A stretch of 37,475 bases of DNA. Source: Selaginella moellendorffii (lineage: Eukaryota; Streptophyta; Lycopodiopsida; Selaginellales; Selaginellaceae). A model generated the notes under the pieces. The model had not been told where the DNA came from. It made no database searches and was given only the letters and a program-made list of their open reading frames with translations. Location: positions 1,140,330 to 1,177,804 of the forward strand of contig NW_003314319.1 of NCBI RefSeq assembly GCF_000143415.4, written 5' to 3'. Below are positions 17,013 through 26,774 of the stretch, in pieces. Numbering within the stretch: the first letter of the stretch is position 1; each line of letters starts with the position of its first letter. The position numbers and the translations under genes are program-made.

Positions 17013-17560
17013 GAAATAGAATGGCATGTGCCCTCAGGCCTTTTACTAAATCACCTTTGAAAGAAATGCAAGCCTCTATGTCGTAAAAAAAAGGTACTAG
17101 AGAAATTCCTTAATAATATGAATGTTATTTAGTTTCATGAAAATACACTAAGGGTCAAATGAGTTAAATGACTTCTCCAGACTAGCAATGCCTCTTGCTA
17201 CACCTTCACAATTAGATTCGTTAGAAAAAGATAACATTGAATAATATCTAAATGTTCTCACCATTAAGTTATATGTCTGGCTAATAGGAATGACGTTTAT
17301 CTTGGAAAGCTCACCACACGCTCAATGAACAAACAAATAGTGTGTGTGCGCATGCCATCGCTCTTCTTTAGCTTCAGATTCAGCTTGTTCACCTTGACAA
17401 TGAGATTTATTATACAACCAGATGGACTCAGTCTAGACACAAAGTCACCGCGCTAGTCACCATGCCCCAGATATGTCTAGCCCCTGGACAAAAAACATAT
17501 AATTTCACGTCATTTTCAAATACTTGAAAATTTGTATCTAGTCCCATTTTACTGAATAAA

Positions 17561-17585
17561 TCCCACTTTAACGAAATAGAGCTTT
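17561..17585 (-). repeat. Right terminal inverted repeat
   Basis: Reverse complement is identical to the left TIR over 25 nt. Next base pair CA (17586-17587) duplicates 5312-5313. Confidence 0.85.
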
Positions 17586-17587
17586 CA

Positions 17588-19670
17588 GGCAGTTCCCAAG
17601 TACAAACCAAAACCCCCACCGGTCTTCAAGGGAGTGAACGACTATAAGGTGGTGGAGGATTGGTTTTATGATATGGAGGACTACTTCTGAGCGTTGCGAT
17701 TACCAAGCTCGGAGAAGGTCCCATGTGCAAAACCATACTTGGCAGATAATGCCAAGTCTTGGTGGAAAACGACAGAGGCCAACGAAGGACCGGTGGCCAC
17801 TTGGGACATGATGAAGGCGAGGATCCGCGTGACTTACGTTCCTCCGAATGCTACTCTGCATCTAAGAGACGAGTTGAGTAGGCTGAAGCAGACCGGAACC
17901 ATTCAGGAGTATGTGAATGGGTTTATGGCAAAGAGGATACGTGTCACGGACATGGGAGATATGGATGCGTTCCATGCCTTCATATCGGGCTTGCACACCT
18001 GGGCTCGCGGCGAGGTGATGGTTTGGAACCTGACCAATTACAAAGAAGCGTTGGATGTAGCCATCAAGGTGCATTTCAACGATAATCTACGAAAGGGGAA
18101 CACGACGGGGTCAGGGTCCACGTTTAGCAAAGAGGCCAAACCAAGGGGGACATTTAGCAAGGGGAAATTCAAGAAGAGTTTCTCTAAGAATGAGTCCTCG
18201 GGGTTTCGGAAAGGCAAATCTGGTGGCCAGCAAGAAAATACGTGGGGGAGTCAAGCAAAAAGAGACAAACCCATGGATAAAAAGGTCAAGTCATATAGCA
18301 ACGTGGGAAACAACATATGCTACAATTGCGGTGAAGCGGGACACTTCTCGAGAGAATGTCCCTACCCGAAGAAGGCCAGAGCCAATATGGCCATTAAGTC
18401 GGGTGAAGTCCAAAATAAGGTATGTGATCTAGTCCTTAACTCAAAGTTACTCATTACACGAGCAACTTTGGTAGAGAGTCGTTCGCGACATCTACTAGCC
18501 CTTCGAGGGAAGCTCGGAAGTAGCTTTGTTAAGATCCTTATTGACACGGGTGCTTCAGATAATTTTGTGGCTGCAGACATAGTCCGGCAAGCCGGACTAA
18601 CGGTGCAGCGGCTGGGCGAACCAAGGACTATAGAGTTTGTTCAAGGTAGCCAACGCACTGATGAGGTACTTCGACAAGCGAGAGTCGAAGTAGGGACTTG
18701 GGAAGTGGACATGGATTTCACCGTGTTGGACATGGCGGGATTTGATGTGATCTTCGGGATGGATTGGTTCAATCGGTTCGTGGTAGCCCTACATGGACAA
18801 GGTAGGAACCTTGTGGTACTAGCGAATGCCCAAGGAAGAAGATCCAGGGTGGAGGCCCAGAATCTAAAGGTAGGGCAATGCAAGGCCAAAGACTCGTGCT
18901 TAAACTTGGTGTCCACAAGAGGACAACTCACTAAAGGGACTAAGGCTGCATTCTTGTGCTTACTCTCGGTAGGGAGTGACAAAAAGACAGGAACGGAAGA
19001 AGTACCTTTAGTGATCCAGCGGGTGTTGGACCAATTCCGGGATACCATGCCAGAGGAGCTACTAGCGGGGTTGGCCCCCGCACGACCGATAGAACATAAG
19101 ATTGAGCTGGTCGAGGGTGCTGAGGCGGTGGTTCGTCCCCCCTATCGTTTGAACGAAAAAGAACTCACGGAGCTCCAGCGCCAACTAGAGGAGTTGGTGG
19201 ACAAACGGTATGTTAGGTTGAACAAGTCACCGTATGGGGCACTGGTGCTATTTGTGAAAAAGAAAGATGGATCTATGCGCATGTGCATAGACTACCAGTT
19301 GCTCAACAAGTATATAAAGAAGAACAAGTACCCTTTGCCAAGGATTGAGGACCTGTTCGATATGTTGGGAAAGGCAAAATACGTCTCGAGAATTGACCTA
19401 AGGTCAGGATACTACCAGATCAGGGTAGTGGAGGAAGATGTCGAGAAGACAACCTGTCGAACGAGGTATGGGAGCTTTGAGTTTCTGGTGATGCCCTTCG
19501 GGCTATGCAATGCGCCGGCAACGTTTTTGGCATTGATGAACCATATCTTTGTACCCTATCTGGATCACTTTGTTGTTGTCTATATTGACGACATCCTGAT
19601 CTATAGCGAAACGCTAGAGGAGCATGCCAAACACTTGACGAAGGTGTTTGAGAAACTAAGGGAACACTAA
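17588..19670 (+). pseudogene. Chromovirus gag (rest), protease and reverse transcriptase
   Basis: The frame continues from the gag fragment left of the DNA element. A TGA at 17689 interrupts it, then 17694-19670 is open. It holds the retrotransposon Gag capsid region (SWWKTTEA to about residue 125), a CCHC zinc knuckle [14 protein letters not shown] (about residues 209-222), an aspartic protease with DTGAS (about residue 284), and reverse transcriptase with [22 protein letters not shown] and YIDD (residues 630-633). A TAA at 19668 cuts the frame after the polymerase site. Polyprotein in a single frame without a gag-pol shift is common in plant chromoviruses. Now defective. Confidence 0.88.
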
Positions 19671-20265
19671 CTGTATGCTAAAGAGAGCAAATGTGACTTT
19701 GCTCAACAAGAGGTAAAGTTTCTCGGGCATGTGGTGGGCAAAGACGGGCTCAAGGTGGACCCTGAGAAGGTCCAAGTGATCCAGGATTGGGAGCGACCAT
19801 CGAATGTACACGAGTTAAGGGCATTTCTTGGGGCTATGCAACTACTATCGAAAGTTTATCAGACACTATTCGAGAGTAGCCCTGCCCTTAACGGACCAAA
19901 CGGGAAAAGGGAAGATGGTATGGACAGCGGAATGCGAGGCGGCATTCGTCCACCTCAAGGGGAAGTTGAGGAAGGCTCCCGTGTTGGTGTTACCAGACTT
20001 TGGTAAGGACTTTGAGGTAGAAGCAGATGCTTCAGACTTTGCGTTGGGTGCAATTTTGAAGCAAGACAACCATCCAGTAGCGTTCTTCTCGAAGAAGTTG
20101 GACAAGGCTCAACGGAAGTGGCCTGCCCATGAGAAGGAATTGTTTGCGGTGGTCAAGGCGCTCAAGGAGTGGCGACACTACCTTGGGAGACACTTCAAAT
20201 TTTACATGGACAATGTGGCAATGAAACACTTCTTGTCACAGCCTGACCTAAGGGGAAAACAAGGT
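19671..20265 (+). pseudogene. Chromovirus RT connection and RNase H region
   Basis: Continues in the same frame after the TAA (KVDPEKVQVIQDW), then shifts by one base at the GGGG near 19830. RNase H is seen as EADASDFALGAIL, HEKELFAVVKALKEWRHYL and FYMDN. At about 20265 it jumps straight into the integrase core; the RNase H end, the integrase zinc finger and the first catalytic Asp are missing, a deletion probably near 1 kb judged from family layout. Confidence 0.8.
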
Positions 20266-20482
20266 CGATTTTCGAAGATGGCACATTTCATACCCACCAC
20301 AACGGAAGTGGATGCAGAAGGTGTGGTGAAGCTGTTCTTTGAACAAGTGGTTCGAGTGCGGGGAAGGCAGGAAGAGATTATCTCAGATCGAGATAAGATC
20401 TTCACCAGTAGGTTCTAGAGGACACTCCTAGAACAGTATCGCACCAAGTTGAAATTCAGCACAGCTTATCACCCGCAGACAG

Positions 20483-20529
20483 GTAATGGGTATTAAGTCA
20501 AGATTGATGGCACTAACACTTCTTGACAG
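20483..20529 (+). other. 47-nt intron in integrase
   Basis: GTAATGGGTA ... CTTGACAG, with a branch-like CACTAAC. Without removal the frame meets TAA. With removal the conserved HPQTD-QTERVN motif is continuous. GACAG stands at both the upstream exon end and the intron end, like a small target duplication. Confidence 0.85.
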
Positions 20530-20947
20530 ACGAACAAACGGAAAGGGTGAATAGGCAGCTGGAGGATTATTTGCGATGCTATGTCTCGAGAGACCAAACC
20601 GACTGGGTAAGTCATTTGGGACTTGCGAAAATGTGTTATAACAACTCACCACATTCGAGCATCGGGGTGAGTCCATGGGAAGTCATTAATGGGCGAGCTA
20701 TTGAAGGTCCTGTGGAACTCAACGTGGCCGAGTATCATGGAGAGTTACCCGCAGTGGAGGCATTCACGATGAAAAGACTCAACATTTGGAATCTAGTGAG
20801 GGATTCCTTGGAACAAGCTCAACAAAGGCAAACTAAGTATGCGAACCAGAAGCGCCGGGATGTGGAGTTCCAAGCTGGGGAGAAGGTGTGGTTGAACACC
20901 AAGAACCTCAGGCTACCAAATGGGATCAGCCGGAAGTTGACCCAAAG

Positions 20948-20999
20948 GTAAAAATGCATGTATTCCTGTAAATGAATTGATCTTGAGTTCCTTAAGCAG
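20948..20999 (+). other. 52-nt intron between integrase core and GPY/F module
   Basis: GTAAAAATGC ... TTAAGCAG. Unspliced, it gives an immediate TAA and a frameshift. Spliced, AG joins G-TTC to give RFTGPYKI, the expected family sequence. Confidence 0.85.
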
Positions 21000-21381
21000 G
21001 TTCACGGGGCCTTACAAGATTGAGGCTCGAATCGGTAAAGTGGCTTACCATCTCCGACTTTCTCGAGAGATGGGGAAGATGCATCCTATGTTCCACGTGA
21101 ACTTACTCAAGCCGTATTTTGAGGATCCACTTCGCAAGGACCAAGTAAGACCTTTACCTGAGGTTATCCAAGGGGAGGAGGAATATGAAGTCGAGGCCAT
21201 CCTCAATGCGCGCAAGAGCAAGCGACAAGGACGCGAGGTGAGAGAGTTCCATGTGAAGTGGAAAGGATTTCCACACTGCGAAGCAACATGGGAACCGGAG
21301 GAGAACCTAGCGAACGCGCGAGATCTAGTGGAGGAATTTCTGCAAGGCAGAACTCTATGTACTTATGCAAAGTTCAATTAA

Positions 21382-21803
21382 AAGTATCAATTTGAGAAGT
21401 TGAGCAATGGCATATGTTGGGACCCGAAGGCGCGCCAAGGTGAGCTAATTAGCATGGGTTAGCTAGGTCGACCAGGCATAGGGAACTACGCCCGACTCCC
21501 TGCGGGGATGTCGAATCCGTAGACGTATTCTACGGAGGTTGGGTTTGAGTCCCAACCCCCTAGTATTCGAGTCCCAACCCCCTAGTAAAGCAAGGCTGGG
21601 TTCAAGTCCCGACCCCATACTAGGGCGTGGTGAGGTGAGGAGTATAGGGACACCTATATTCCGTTGTCATGGCTCTTGGCCGGGGAGGCTAACTTAGGCA
21701 CACTGCTAAGTGGGGGGATGCCCCCGGAGACATGGTCAACAAGTCGTAGGATAAAATGAGACGTTCAATGTGAGCATCGAACTTCTTCTATGGGTGGTGG
21801 AGT
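21382..21803 (+). mobile_element. Chromovirus 3' untranslated region and polypurine tract
   Basis: Non-coding. It holds short direct repeats (GAGTCCCAACCCCCTAGTA twice near 21,549-21,585) and ends with the purine-rich CTATGGGTGGTGGAGT before the LTR. Confidence 0.7.
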
Positions 21804-22968
21804 TGTAAGGAACCAACTCGCCAAAGTGTCGTAGGCTAAAGGAACCCCGAAAGCATGACCAAAATGATAAAGAGTTCATCAGATGGAACTGAGTCTAAGA
21901 TCGAGTCCAAGACCGACTCTGAAATCGAGTCCAAGACCGACTCTGAGATCGAGTTCGAGATAGAGTCCGGAATCGAGCCCGAGGCCGACTCGGAGACCGA
22001 GCTCAAGACCGAGTTCGAGATGGAGTCCGAGATCCGAAATCGGGTCCGAGACCGAGTCCGAGGTCAAGTCCGAGGTCGGGTCCAAGATCAGGTCTGAGAT
22101 CGAGTCCGAGATCAAGTCCGAGACCGAATCCGAAGTCGGATCCAAGATGGAGTCTGAGATCGAGCCAGAGACTAAGTCCGAGTACTAATATGGGTCAAGG
22201 GGTGAAAGCCCAAAGCGTGTGTCTCCTAAGGGGGGGGGGGGGGGGGCTTCACGGGGGTTCCCAAAGTTTACTACGGATAGTGAGGTCCAGGAACCAGGAA
22301 CCAGTTTTGAGGGAACTCTCCAGTGGGGCTTCCAAACTGACTTGAGGTTGGGATTGGGACCGAGGGGCCTTGGGTGGGAGTGAGCATGGACTTGGTTGGT
22401 GCTGGAGGGGCCATCCAAGGAAGTGCTCAAGAGCAGTTCCCACTCCCGAAAGGTAAACCGATTGCGGTGCTCTCGGCTCAGGTGGAGTGGTGCCCCACTT
22501 GAGTACCATGTGGCTCATTGGTCCTCGCCCTTCCTTCGGGATGGAAGTGGGGGGGTAGAGGTACCCATACCGGGCCGTTAGGCCACGGTGTTTCGCCCCG
22601 GCGTCCCGAAGCAAGTGTTGCACCCAAGACTTGGGATTTAGAGGGTCCCATGATCTAGTCTTGTGATACCAAGGGATGTTAGGAACCTGGAGGCTTGGTG
22701 TGTTTGGCTGCTTGTGCCTGCGGGGAGTGTAGCCGAACCTTAAGTCCAGTCTAACCCGGGGAGGGGGATTGGGAGAGATTGGGAATCCGTGGATGGATGG
22801 CTAACGCTCCATTCTTGTGTAATGAGTAGCTGAAACCAAGTAGGACCAAATAGGAGTTGGTACCATAGGCAGGAACCTTGGCAAGGGAACTTAGCAAAAG
22901 CCAAGGCAGTGTTGGACGGATAGACGAGGTAAGCTGGCAAATTGGAAAGGAAAAATTTGTGGCTTACA
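21804..22968 (+). mobile_element. 3' LTR of chromovirus
   Basis: TGTAAGGAACC ... GTGGCTTACA, 1,165 bp, with matching inverted ends TGTAAG / CTTACA and followed by the GTATA duplication. Contains the hexamer tract (21,885-22,180), a run of 17 G (22230-22246) and a TATA-poor core. The last 287 bp are absent from the 5' LTR. Confidence 0.85.
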
Positions 22969-22973
22969 GTATA
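22969..22973. repeat. Target site duplication GTATA (right) of the chromovirus
   Basis: Matches 4080-4084. Confidence 0.85.
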
Positions 22974-25106
22974 GTCCCTCTAACATAGAGACTCATTCGG
23001 CCACCTGAGGTGGTTTGCTCCCTTTTATTGGTTCAGTTCTCACTAAACCCATTAGAGACACCTTCTCTAACTCAATTCCACTACTCATTCTCGAGTAATC
23101 TCAGATTCCATTGACATAACCTTTGCACTTTGGAACTTTTAATTTTGACTTCTCAGAGTCAATTTCCTAGGTGTCTCCAACACCTTATATTGCACATGGT
23201 GCAATTCCACTTCCCCATCCTAGGAAGTTCTTTACTTGAGGGCATCATCATCCTCTCTTCGATATAATGCCACCTTTGGCACTAAGTTCCAGTTATTATA
23301 ATTTGTGCTAGGGCTGCCCACGGCCCTATTATTTGGCTACCTTACTCCCCCTTGGAGCTTCCACTCTCGCTAAATCGGAGCGGTTGGGAATCCAGCCTTG
23401 GGAAAATATTGCCTTTCCCACAATCCGTTAGCACCCAACACTTTAGTGTTCTCGGCCTAACTTTGACATTTGGATTCTTTCCCCTAATTCCGATGGCTCT
23501 TTTCTTAGCCACTAGTCTTTTACTCCTATCCTTGATTGTTACACTCAGCAACATAGGATCGCTACCTCTATTTCTGAGGTATCCTTTCGGTTCCGTAGCT
23601 AAAACTCTTCTTTGCCAAGTCTGGAGGGTGTTCATCCTTAGTACGTCTCTTTAGCATCTTCTGTTGTGGGCTCTATCCACGGCCCAACTCTGTGACCCTC
23701 CCATGGGTCTCCTATAGAGACTACTTTCCTCAGACTCACTTTGCCATTGCATTGACATATCTCATTTCCCTAAGGTGTCCTTCTCACTTGGTCACCTTGA
23801 CCAAGCCACATCATCATCAATAGTTCCAATCAATACTTTGAACTTGGAACTTTATCCCTTAACCTCACAAGGACCTTGTCCTTGTTTTGGCCATAAGATC
23901 ACCTAGTGATTTAACCTTGGCACCTTAACAGGTTTGCCAATACCCAATAGCTTAAGGAGTGGTTCCTCAATTTGGGCATGCTCACCTTATAATCCCACAC
24001 ACTGGGATTACTGTTGCTACTTATGGGCCTCCATATGTCCATCACTAGCCTTGCCAAAATTCCATTTTTGGCTTTGTCCAAATCGGGTAGACGGATTCCT
24101 CCTGTCTCCACAACCTTGGACGTTTGGATAGCACCTCCTATCCATCATTCGCTAGGGACTTTATCCCTTGGGCCTTATCTATTGCCCTCGTGACACTAAA
24201 CACCACCTCTTGGTGTTCTAGAGTGTTTAGGTGTCCCAATGATGGCCTCCGTGACAATAAGCATTTCCTTTTATGACATTGACTTACTATGTTGCAACAT
24301 AAGCAATTTTTCCCTCATAAGGGTATATCTAACTTTTTTATCCCAATAAAAGGTTTTAGGTAGTTACCTTCTACCAATTTAACTAATTATTTTGCATCTT
24401 CTGCTTAGTTGCCTCATAGTCGTCAAGTCCTACAACTCATTGTTGTTGCTTCCACACTCCATCATTATTTGGGTCACCACACTTTAATCACATGCCTTCT
24501 AACTTAGGCTATGCCATTCCCATTTCCATTAGGATTCCTTTGGAAGGGGTTCTCATAAACCCGCCAACTTAACCTCAAGGCAGCATGCCTTGGCACATTC
24601 GATGTCTCCACACCATCGACTCTACGAGCCTACCTATATGACACTTCTTACTTGTGTCTAAGTCTTTTTGCCAAGACTAATATGGTTGTCTCTTATGCCA
24701 ATTATCCATTAGCATTGCACCATAGAGTCCACGCACAACTTTGTGTCAAAGTTGTTTTCTTCTGGGAAACCCTTTCCCACGACTTTAGCATGGCACCTTC
24801 TGCCATCAATGAGATACCTACTGTTTTCATACTTGGATCTTAAGATCCTCCCCATCCTTCATGGGGCACCACACACCTCAATCTAAATGTTTTTACCAAT
24901 CCTTTAGGATCATCCTTTGACTCTACTTGAGTCATCTAGCATTTTCGGACTTTGCCAATCCAATGACCCATAAGGTCCTATTTTTGAGGTGCCGCACATT
25001 GGAATACAACTTCATGTATTCATGTCCTTCTCCTAAGGACCATCTTTGCAAGTGTCACTCTAACACTTTATTATTTTCCGTTCTCTGTGGGCTACCTTTG
25101 CCCCTT
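22974..25106 (-). mobile_element. Interior of LARD-like element, main part
   Basis: About 2.1 kb that continues the sequence cut at 4079. No ORF over about 100 codons, and none shows gag, protease or polymerase motifs on either strand. Short palindromic words such as TTGGTCACCTTGACCAA (near 23,788) occur. A long conserved but non-coding interior is the hallmark of large retrotransposon derivatives. Confidence 0.6.
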
Positions 25107-26332
25107 TGTAAGCGACTAATTTTTCTATTCTACTTTAGTCACTTAACCACACCTCCGACCACTTGGAGGAGTCTCATTCACAACCTCCATAAGTCCAACT
25201 CAGGACTTGGGGCTTGCTAGCCCCGAGAATGGCATCCATGCCACTCAACCTTAGCACTTGGTCCAAGTGCTCCACGTGTCCGATCCCATGATCGACACCC
25301 CAAGGTACCACCGACGTATCAGCCCGTTACGCTAAGGCCATGCCCATTTACCTTGGTCACACTGGTGGTCCAACACCACATGCATTCCAATCCCGTCTCT
25401 CAAAGACTGGGTCATCCGTCCATGAGTGATCATCCTAAATCCACTCGTTAACATCCTTAAGATGCCTATAGACATGGGGAATAGCCTTCCCCAATATCTC
25501 TGTTCCAGTCCCCACCAAGTCCCTTTCTGTCCTTGGCTGTGTTCGCCAACACTGCTACTGGATCAAGGCCCACTGGCCCGACCACTAAGTCCCACTATCC
25601 TCTAGGACTTCCTCACTGTGTGACTGTGTCCTTGGTCACCACACCAGAGGGCTACCCCTCTTCCTTTCCACAGTCTGGGACTTCGGGACACCATTTCAGA
25701 ACATCGTGGCCCTACGTGGGCCTTATGGTTACTCTCCCCACCTTCCGCCTTTGGGTGCTCTAGCCATGGGCTTAGAGCGAGGTTCCGTTGAGCCACGCCA
25801 GGTATCCAAGTAGGTAGTGCCACCCACACTTGGACTGGGAGCATCGGCCAGTCGATCTCCCGGGGGAACTAGAGCCGGCTCTTGAACACTTCACCAAGCT
25901 ACCCCGCTTGTCGGTCCGTATTCACTCTAGTCTTGGACTTCCCAGTGGTCGGTTCATCACCCAACACTAGGTATGGCCTTCCTGGACCAAACTGGCCCTT
26001 CCTGGGCCAAACTGGCCCTTCCTGGCCAAACTGGCTCCACTGGGCTCCAACCCCCACACTCTCCCTACTATACTTTTGGAACCCCCCGCAGCCCCCCCCC
26101 CCTGGGGGACGATTGCTTTGGGCTTTCACCCAACTGCCTGTATTAGTATTCGGACTCGGACTCGGGCTCGAACTCGGACTCGGACTCGGTCTCGGTCCCG
26201 GTTTCGGACTCAGACTCGGTCTCGGCCTTGGTCTCGGTCTCGGTTTCGGGTCCATCTCGGACTCCATCTCGGGTCCATCTCGGACTCCATCTCGGGTTCA
26301 TCTCGGACTCCATCTCGGACTCCATCTTGGAC
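25107..26332 (-). mobile_element. 5' LTR of LARD-like element, 3' part, interrupted by giant element copy 2
   Basis: Matches 2286 to about 3420, including the terminal TGTAAG (minus: CTTACA), the C/G homopolymer near 26,092 and the GAGATGGA-type repeat on the minus strand, which is cut after TTGGAC by the TIR of copy 2. The rest of the LTR should lie beyond the right end of copy 2. Confidence 0.75.
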
Positions 26333-26356
26333 AAGCTCTATTTTGTTAAAGTGGGA
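26333..26356 (+). repeat. Left terminal inverted repeat of copy 2
   Basis: AAGCTCTATTTTGTTAAAG then TGGGA: one substitution and one A fewer than copy 1. The flank ends GGAC, so its target duplication cannot be judged. Confidence 0.8.
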
Positions 26357-26774
26357 ATTGTCATTATCCCATTTGTAAAATAAGGTTTCCAAACCTTTAT
26401 ATAGTATATAAATATAACAAAATTCAACTGCATTGAGGCACATGCCATTTTATTTTAAACAAGGAAATGTCTACTCAATCACTTCTCCTCCCCCTGCCAC
26501 TGCTTCACCTCTCTCTTCTCCTTGTCATCGTCGTCCAATTTCTTTCCATCCTTTTAATATTGGCTCAGTTGCTCCGAGTCTAGGTGGAGCCCAAGTCCCC
26601 ATTCAATCTTTACTTTCCCCTTATTAATAAAAAAACTTCGTAAACTTCCAATAACATGCTGTAACACTTCTAGTATAATGCAAATCCTCTCAAAGAATTG
26701 TCTTTTAATATTAATACAATGGCATGGAACCCCATGCCATAATAAGTTACATTTTTAAATAAATACATGCCATC

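Larger units (their letters stand above)
16199..17560. other. Right subterminal region of the giant element
   Basis: AT-rich. It contains a partial duplication of the last transposase exon (TTCAAGGTGAACAAGCCGAA near 16286, compare 16158), three clear palindromes and three decayed ones. No other strong gene apart from one small ORF at 16839. Confidence 0.5.
5314..17585 (+). mobile_element. Giant DNA transposon copy 1 (12,272 bp), level 3
   Basis: Bounded by perfect 25-bp terminal inverted repeats (5314-5338 and 17561-17585) and a 2-bp CA duplication, inserted into chromovirus gag. It carries two divergently transcribed intron-containing genes: a DUF7869-type DDE transposase-like gene on + and a long ParB-like to FCP1-like fusion gene on -. 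About 18 copies of a 22-bp palindrome are scattered through it. A second copy, very similar in sequence, starts at 26333 with different flanks, so it moves as a unit. Both genes carry lesions here. I do not recognise it as a named superfamily. Confidence 0.88.
20266..21381 (+). pseudogene. Chromovirus integrase (partial) and chromodomain
   Basis: Starts inside the integrase core (FSKMAHFIPTT). The second catalytic region is SDRDKIFTS, the motif YHPQT/DEQTERVN is split by an intron, and HSSIGVSPWEVINGR is near the Glu region. A TAG at 20416 interrupts the frame. GPY/F (TGPYKIEARIG) and a C-terminal chromodomain (EYEVEAILNARKSKRQG, FHVKWKGFPHCEATWEPEENL) follow, ending TAA at 21379. The chromodomain places it in the chromoviruses, which target chromatin. 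Two introns of 47 and 52 nt must be removed for continuity. Confidence 0.85.
4085..22968 (+). mobile_element. Ty3-type chromovirus retrotransposon (level 2), defective, with nested DNA element
   Basis: Order: LTR (4085-4941, truncated), gag N-terminus (4948-5313), nested 12.3-kb DNA element (5314-17585), rest of gag, protease, reverse transcriptase, RNase H, integrase and chromodomain (17588-21381), 3' leader with purine-rich tract, LTR (21804-22968). LTR ends are TGTAAG / CTTACA and the flanking GTATA duplication is intact. Without the nested element it is about 6.6 kb. It carries stops, a frameshift and an internal deletion, so it is not autonomous now. Two short introns interrupt the integrase region. 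Confidence 0.9.

Noticed and set aside
23342-23654. About 100-codon ORFs on both strands
   Set aside because: No motif or codon signal, overlapping on both strands, in the non-coding interior of the LARD-like element.
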